From: Streptomyces abikoensis | Lineage (GTDB): Bacteria; Actinomycetota; Actinomycetes; Streptomycetales; Streptomycetaceae | DNA: 64,000 bases | Direction of reading: 5' to 3' | Assembly (NCBI RefSeq): GCF_014648775.1 | Contig: NZ_BMRT01000003.1 | Span: 744,001-808,000 of the forward strand | Shown: positions 59,688-64,000 of the stretch, one piece after another | How positions within the stretch are numbered: the first letter of the stretch is position 1 | Layout of the letters: every line of letters starts with the position of its first letter | Translations under genes and position numbers: made by a program | Notes under the pieces: generated by a model | The model's database searches: none | What the model was told of the DNA's origin: nothing | Seen by the model: only the letters and a program-made list of their open reading frames with translations

Positions 59688-60424
59688 CGCTTCACGTCCT
59701 CGGTGGTGGTCTCTTCGCCGGATGTCGCTTCGTCGATCCAGCCGTCGTCTGTCTCTTCGTCGATCCAGCCGTCGTCGACCGTCTCGTCACTGTCGTGGAC
59801 GACGAATTCCCGTTCACTGGAGGCCATGTCGTACCCCGCGTCCCGCAGGGCCGCCAGCAGCGCGTCCAGCCGTCGCTCCGCCGTCGGGCGGCCCACGAGG
59901 CGGCAGCGCTGGGTGACGAACCGCTCGGCGCGGCCGTCCGCCCGCACCCGGCGGGCGTTGCGCGACAGGTGCGCGGCGTGGGCCTCGGCGAGCGCCGTGA
60001 GGGCGGAGGTGTCGGTGCCGGGGGTGAGCAGGAGTTTCACGTGGTGCTCGAAGTAGTACCGCGCCCCGAGGGCCGCCGCCTCCGCGTCGGTGCCGGGCAC
60101 GCCCTCCGCCCAGGGGGTCGCCTCGATCTTCGTCCGGACGACCGCGAACCCGGCCCCCCGCACGTCGCGCGCCGCGTCCTCCACCGCCGCCCGGACCACG
60201 GGCAGCGGCCCGGAGCCGCGCAGGGTGAGCATCGGCTGGCTGGGCGTCCGGCCCCGGTCCAGCACGATGTGCGCGCACTTCATGCCGTGTCCGGCCGCGT
60301 ACCGTTCGAGCGCGTCCACGGTCGCGGGCCCGTCATCGGCGCGCACGGTGAGGTGGGCCTCGAAGTCCCCCTCGAAGTCCCCGGCGAAGCGAGCTGTGGT
60401 GGTCGCGGTGGTGCTGGATATCAC
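59684..60424 (-). CDS. Unknown partner overlapping the AbiEii-type gene
   Basis: A 246-residue protein whose stop overlaps the next start (ATGA). VRADDGPATVDALERYAAGH, HIVLDRGRTPSQPMLTLRGS, and YYFEHHVKLLLTPGTDTSAL suggest two similar alpha/beta units of about 90 residues, ending at FVTQRCRLVGRPTAERRLDA and SSEREFVVHDSDE. The tail holds two copies of DDGWIDE. No winged-helix AbiEi antitoxin domain is visible. A stretch before the start (AGCTGTGGTGGTCGCGG) may hold the promoter. The family is not recognised. Confidence 0.65.
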   Translation of the reverse strand: MISSTTATTTARFAGDFEGDFEAHLTVRADDGPATVDALERYAAGHGMKCAHIVLDRGRTPSQPMLTLRGSGPLPVVRAAVEDAARDVRGAGFAVVRTKIEATPWAEGVPGTDAEAAALGARYYFEHHVKLLLTPGTDTSALTALAEAHAAHLSRNARRVRADGRAERFVTQRCRLVGRPTAERRLDALLAALRDAGYDMASSEREFVVHDSDETVDDGWIDEETDDGWIDEATSGEETTTEDVKR

Positions 60425-60551
60425 CGGGGGATGATCTCAGGGCACGACCTCGCAGGTCATCGGCGCCCTCGCGGCGGCGGGCGGCGGCGCTCCGGCACGT
60501 GATTCGGCCAACGCCGCGCTGGGGCGGAAGCAGACGCGGTACAACGCCTCC

Positions 60552-61493
60552 ATGAATATTCGTTCGATGGCGATGGCGGGAAGTCTGGTGGCGGCGCTGG
60601 TCCTTGGCGCGCCGGGAGTGGCGGGAGCGGCGAGTGCCACGGCGGCCGGGAACGCCGAGCGCCCCGACCGGTGCGGGCGGCCGGCGGCCGTCTCCGTGTT
60701 CCACGACGGTGGCGCGCCCCTGCTGGACTGGCGGGAGAACCTGGAGTTCGACGGGCGCGGCACCTTATGGGTCTCCCATGTGACCAGGAACCGCGTCGAG
60801 GGGTACGCCCCCGACGGGACGCTGAAGGCGTCCTTCCCCGTGCCCGGCCCCGGCGGGATCCGCCGGGGGCCGGACGGGCTGATGTACGTCAACTTCGGTG
60901 TGAACCCGCTGGAGCGGGACGGCGGTGTCATGCGCTTCGACCCGGCCGCGGCCGAGCCCCGCGCCGAGAAGGTCTTCGGCGGCACGCCCAGGATCAACGG
61001 CCTCGCCATCGACTCCGCCGGCAACTTCTACCTCAGCCGCGAGCTGGCCACCGGCATCCTCAAGATCCGGCCGGACGGCACCCGGGACGAGGAGTGGACG
61101 CGGAAGGCCGACGTCTTCGGCACCAACGGCCTGGAGATCGTCGGCGATCAGCTCTACGCGAGCGTTCTCGTCAACGGCACGTCCCCGGTCGTCCGCGTCC
61201 CCCTGGCCGACCCGGCGCGGCACACCGCAGTCACCCGGCTCAGCCGCACCGTCCTGGACGGCAAGTTCCTCGACGACCTCACCGCCTTCGGCGGCGACCT
61301 GGTCGTCGCGGCCTTCCGGAGCGGCGAGCTGATCAAGGTGGACCCGGTGACCGGACGGTCCTGCGTGCTGGTGAGCGGGCTGCGGATGCCGACGAGCGTC
61401 CGCGTGCCGCGTGCGTTCGGCGACCACGACGGGCGCCGCGAGCTGTTCGTCACGGAGGCCTCCGGCCGCGTCGTCACGGTGACGCTCGGCTGA
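60552..61493 (+). CDS. Secreted SMP-30/NHL-type beta-propeller protein
   Basis: A 313-residue protein with a signal peptide (MAGSLVAALVLGAPGVAGAA). Propeller blades recur: NLEFDGRGTLWVSHVTRNRV, GGIRRGPDGLMYVNFGVNPL, and INGLAIDSAGNFYLSRELAT. Acidic residues line the pore, as in SMP-30/gluconolactonase relatives that bind Ca. Two Cys (PDRCGRP, RSCVLVSG) could form a disulfide. It may be a lactonase or a binding protein. Start ATG 60552 begins the signal peptide. Confidence 0.75.
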   Translation: MNIRSMAMAGSLVAALVLGAPGVAGAASATAAGNAERPDRCGRPAAVSVFHDGGAPLLDWRENLEFDGRGTLWVSHVTRNRVEGYAPDGTLKASFPVPGPGGIRRGPDGLMYVNFGVNPLERDGGVMRFDPAAAEPRAEKVFGGTPRINGLAIDSAGNFYLSRELATGILKIRPDGTRDEEWTRKADVFGTNGLEIVGDQLYASVLVNGTSPVVRVPLADPARHTAVTRLSRTVLDGKFLDDLTAFGGDLVVAAFRSGELIKVDPVTGRSCVLVSGLRMPTSVRVPRAFGDHDGRRELFVTEASGRVVTVTLG

Positions 61494-61552
61494 CCGTACG
61501 AGCGCGGTACCGCCCCGCCGCCCGACCCCCGTACGGACGGCGGGGCCACCCG

Positions 61553-62167
61553 CTACCCCACCGGGACGGCTCGTACCGCCCGGAAGCGGAAGCTGCCCGT
61601 CCCCACTTCCACCGCCACCTCCGTGAACCCCGCCGCCCGCAACCGCGTCTCCAGAGTCGCGGGCGGCACCGGCACACACGTGTCGCCCCAATGGATCAAC
61701 CGCCAGCGCCAGTTGCTCAGCGAGTCGCAGCCGGCGAAGACACCGCCCGGGCGCAGCACGCGGTGCGCCTCGGCGAAGAGGGCGTCCTGCCGGGCGGGCG
61801 AGGGGACGTGGTGGAGCATGGTGAAGCAGGCGACGGAGTCGAAGCGGCCGTCGGGCCAGGGCAGGGCGGTGCCGTCGCCGTGCACGACCTCGACCTCGGC
61901 TCCGCCCCCGACTCCCCCCTTGGCCCGGTCGCCGAACTCGCGGCGCAATCGGGCCGCGTACTCCGCGTCGACCTCGACGACGCTCAGCCGCGCGAGGCCC
62001 TCCCGGCGCAGCAGGACGCGCGTGGTGGCCCCGTAACCCGGCCCGATCTCCAACGCGTCGGGCCCGAGCGGCACTCCGTCCAGGACCCACGGCAGTAAAC
62101 GGTCCTCGACGGCGCGGGCCCACTTCTCGGAACTGCACAGACGGCGGTGAACGAGATTCATCGGCAT
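61553..62167 (-). CDS. Class I SAM-dependent methyltransferase
   Basis: A 204-residue cytosolic enzyme. ALEIGPGYGATTRVLLRREG is the SAM-binding motif I (E-I-G-P-G-x-G). VVEVDAEYAARLRREFGD, VEVVHGDGTALPWPDGRFDS (motif with D-G) and ACFTMLHHVPSPARQDALFA are the Methyltransf_11 pattern. LRPGGVFAGCDSLSNWRWRL closes the core. Small-molecule or lipid methyltransferases such as UbiE look like this. Divergent from an AraC regulator that may control it. Confidence 0.87.
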   Translation of the reverse strand: MPMNLVHRRLCSSEKWARAVEDRLLPWVLDGVPLGPDALEIGPGYGATTRVLLRREGLARLSVVEVDAEYAARLRREFGDRAKGGVGGGAEVEVVHGDGTALPWPDGRFDSVACFTMLHHVPSPARQDALFAEAHRVLRPGGVFAGCDSLSNWRWRLIHWGDTCVPVPPATLETRLRAAGFTEVAVEVGTGSFRFRAVRAVPVG

Positions 62168-62222
62168 GCGGCAAGGCTAGGAATCAGGCGACCGTGTCGT
62201 ATACGGGCCAGGAGGCCAACTC

Positions 62223-63014
62223 ATGTCGCCGAAAGGACATACCGCCGTCACGGGGGTACATCCCGCCGCCCACGTCGTCGCCCCGGCCGGCAGTGCCATA
62301 GCCGTCGGGAGCTTCGCGCTCGGCGAGGACGAATGGTTCGACGTTCATCGGCACAGCGCCCATCAACTGGCGTGGGCGCCGCGCGGCGTCCTGGCCGTGC
62401 GCGCGGCGGGACGTACGTGGGTGCTGCCGTCGACCGTCGCGCTGTGGATCCCGGCGGGCGTCCCGCACGCCACGGGCGCCACGTGCGCCGCGCTGATGCG
62501 GAGTCTGTACTTCTGGCCGGACCGTTGCCCGTTCGGCTGGGAGACGCCGCAAGTCATGGCGGTATCCGGGCTGTTGCGGGAGCTGATCGGCCATCTGTCG
62601 CGGGAGGACCTCGACACGGGGGCGCGGCAGCGCGCGGAGGACGTCCTGCTGGACCAGCTGCGTCCCGTCTCCGTGACGACGGTCAGGGCGCCGATGCCCT
62701 CCGACCCCCGGGCCCGGCGGGTGGCGGAGGCCCTCCGCGCGGACCCGGCGGACGGGCGCACGCTCGCGCAGTGGGGCGCGCTGGTGGGCGCGAGCGGCCG
62801 GACGCTCGCGCGGGCCTTCGTCGAGGGCACGGGCATGTCGTACGGGCGGTGGCGTGCCCAGCTGCGGCTGGAGGCGGCGATGCCGCTGCTCGCGGCGGGG
62901 GCGACGGTGTCCGCGGTGGCGCGGCGGGTGGGGTACGGCTCGCCGAGTGCGTTTGTGGCGGCGTTTCGGAGGGGGGTGGGGGTGCCGCCGGGGGCGTATT
63001 TCTCGCCGCGATAG
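62223..63014 (+). CDS. AraC-family transcriptional regulator
   Basis: A 263-residue protein. The N-terminal cupin sensing domain (FALGEDEWFDVHRHSAHQLA with His residues, then LPSTVALWIPAGVPHATG) is followed by a C-terminal double HTH (LAQWGALVGASGRTLARAFV; VSAVARRVGYGSPSAFVAAF with the G-Y-x-S-x-S-A-F signature). The layout is the AraC/RhaS type, and the cupin may bind a small ligand. The gene is divergent from the methyltransferase with a 55-bp gap, whose short palindromes could be operators. Confidence 0.88.
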   Translation: MSPKGHTAVTGVHPAAHVVAPAGSAIAVGSFALGEDEWFDVHRHSAHQLAWAPRGVLAVRAAGRTWVLPSTVALWIPAGVPHATGATCAALMRSLYFWPDRCPFGWETPQVMAVSGLLRELIGHLSREDLDTGARQRAEDVLLDQLRPVSVTTVRAPMPSDPRARRVAEALRADPADGRTLAQWGALVGASGRTLARAFVEGTGMSYGRWRAQLRLEAAMPLLAAGATVSAVARRVGYGSPSAFVAAFRRGVGVPPGAYFSPR

Positions 63015-63061
63015 GGCTGCGCCGAGGGGTGGCCTGATCACCTGCGGGCCGGTGGGGGCTT

Positions 63062-63155
63062 GTCGCGCCCGCGCGGCGGCAGCCGCATATCGACACAGCC
63101 CCGCGCCCCTAACGGGGCGCGTCGGCGCTGGTCGCGCTCGCGCGGCGGCAGCCGC
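63062..63155. repeat. Dispersed repeat cluster with hairpin
   Basis: Two near-identical 25-bp copies (63062-63086 and 63131-63155) of a GTCGCGCYCGCGCGGCGGCA-type unit flank a hairpin CGCGCCCC-TAAC-GGGGCGCG (63102-63109 and 63114-63121). It fills the gap between AraC and the DUF2786 gene and may terminate the convergent transcripts. Confidence 0.75.
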
Positions 63156-63164
63156 GTACGCCCC

Positions 63165-64000
63165 CTACGGGCGCTTCCCCGCCAGTCTCGCCGCGTTCGC
63201 GGCTTCCGTGCCTCGGGCCCAGCCCTCGGGGTCGCGGCCCTTGAGGCGGTGGGAGGTGGTCTCGGGGAAGAGGCGCCCGGCGGTCTCGCCGACCGCCACG
63301 TCCCGGGCGGCCAGCACGGGCAGGACCTCGGGGCGGGTCTCCTCGGCGGCCACGTCGCGGACGGCTGCGGACAGCCGGTCGCCGATGCGGCCCGCGTAGG
63401 CGATCAGGAAGGACTCGCGGAAGTCCCGGGTGCGGCGGGAGCGGCCACGGGCGTGGTGGTCGTCGGCGGCGCGGCCCATCGCGGTGGTGGCCTGGACGAG
63501 GAGGGAGGTGTAGAGGAGCTCGACGAGCTCCAGGTCGGCGTCGAACCCGACGACGGTCGAGAAGCCGTACTCGCTGGACCACACCGCCTGGCAGTGGTTG
63601 GCGGCGGCCACCGCGTTCAGGAGCAGGGCCTTGGCGGATTCGTACGGGCCCTCGACCCCGATCCGGCAGGCGCCCGGCCCGTCCCCGGCGGCGGCCGCGC
63701 CGGCGGCGAGCAGGGCCTCGTCTATGGAGTGCCGGGCCATGAGCTCCTGGGCCTTGGCGGAGAGGGCCTCCGCCTCCTCCGGGAACTGCGTCGACTCCGC
63801 CTTCGCCAGCAGTGCCCGGACGCGGCCGAGCATCCGGGGCGGGGCGGCCGCGGCGGCCGCGGCGACGTGCCCGCCGGTGCCGGGCAGCGGGCCGACGCCG
63901 CCGACCCTCGGCAGCCCGTCGATCAGCCGCAGCGTGGCCAGGGCGCGGACGGCGGTCTCGAAGCGGCTCAGCCGCTCGCGCTCCGCGAAGCCGTCGAGGA
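63165..64000 (-). CDS. DUF2786 domain protein, 5' end beyond right edge
   Basis: At least 278 residues; the frame is open to the window edge, so the true start lies to the right. RVRALLAKAESTQFPEEAEA, LSAKAQELMARHSIDEALLA is the DUF2786 signature (about 40-residue helix pair). A larger alpha/beta domain follows (NHCQAVWSSEYGFSTVVGFD and LVELLYTSLLVQATTAMGRA). The N-terminal visible part (LDGFAERERLSRFETAVRAL) is probably the end of another helix bundle. DUF2786 often sits in mobile or regulatory contexts. Function is unknown. Confidence 0.85.
   Translation of the reverse strand, partial: LDGFAERERLSRFETAVRALATLRLIDGLPRVGGVGPLPGTGGHVAAAAAAAPPRMLGRVRALLAKAESTQFPEEAEALSAKAQELMARHSIDEALLAAGAAAAGDGPGACRIGVEGPYESAKALLLNAVAAANHCQAVWSSEYGFSTVVGFDADLELVELLYTSLLVQATTAMGRAADDHHARGRSRRTRDFRESFLIAYAGRIGDRLSAAVRDVAAEETRPEVLPVLAARDVAVGETAGRLFPETTSHRLKGRDPEGWARGTEAANAARLAGKRP

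Noticed and set aside
1..64000. CRISPR array
   Set aside because: The repeats found are short tandem or dispersed palindromic elements; no regular spacers of about 30 bp between identical repeats.

Overview
This is chromosomal DNA of an actinomycete, almost certainly Streptomyces. The signs are very high G+C with strong third-position GC bias, mycothiol metabolism (mca), two HTH/DUF5753 regulators (one with a degenerate HATPase), a Streptomyces-type Tad pilus locus, a chitinase with a DasR-type operator, and the short GC-rich repeats typical of Streptomyces intergenic DNA. No tRNA, rRNA, CRISPR array or intact transposase was seen. The gene set is mostly core-chromosome, with one accessory patch at about 31.6-36.8 kb.

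Layout. 0-9.8 kb: darcynin/TetR divergent pair, SnoaL-like protein, the prepilin peptidase that probably serves the Tad system, DUF192, an O-methyltransferase, a membrane-anchored exported protein, an abaA/whiJ-like unit (HATPase, HTH/DUF5753 regulator, two tandem small proteins), a broken GNAT gene and an arylamine N-acetyltransferase. 9.8-19.6 kb: a leftward Tad/Flp pilus operon: zinc-ribbon protein, CpaB, a TadZ-TadE fusion, TadE, TadA, TadB, TadC, small ORF, Flp pilin, TadG-like, lipoprotein, OmpA-like. 19.9-24.3 kb: secreted GH18 chitinase, S1 protease, M14 carboxypeptidase. 24.3-29.8 kb: RidA, IclR regulator, 2-keto-3-deoxygluconate-type kinase, a PLP deaminase of the D-threonine aldolase/D-serine dehydratase fold, and a D-aminoacylase-family deacylase. 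Together these read as a route from N-acetylglucosaminate to KDG-6-phosphate, and this is the most interesting system here.

29.9-31.6 kb: AlaT-type aminotransferase and a small protein behind a strong AT-rich palindrome. 31.6-36.8 kb: accessory patch with a DUF397/DUF6879/HTH unit, a frameshifted replication-initiator-like gene, an orphan gene and a GNAT remnant. 36.9-57 kb: housekeeping: GTP-dependent PEP carboxykinase, TrhA, DUF255 thioredoxin-domain protein, mca, greA, DrrAB-type ABC exporter, threonine ammonia-lyase, MarR, sigma-like pair, cystathionine gamma-synthase, an M48 metallopeptidase flanked by two paralogous membrane proteins, msrA and a methyltransferase. 57-64 kb: secreted protease, an AbiEii-family nucleotidyltransferase overlapping an unknown partner, an SMP-30-like secreted protein, methyltransferase, AraC regulator and a DUF2786 gene cut by the window edge.

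Motif positions were read by eye. Family names come from recognising sequence signatures; no database search was possible.
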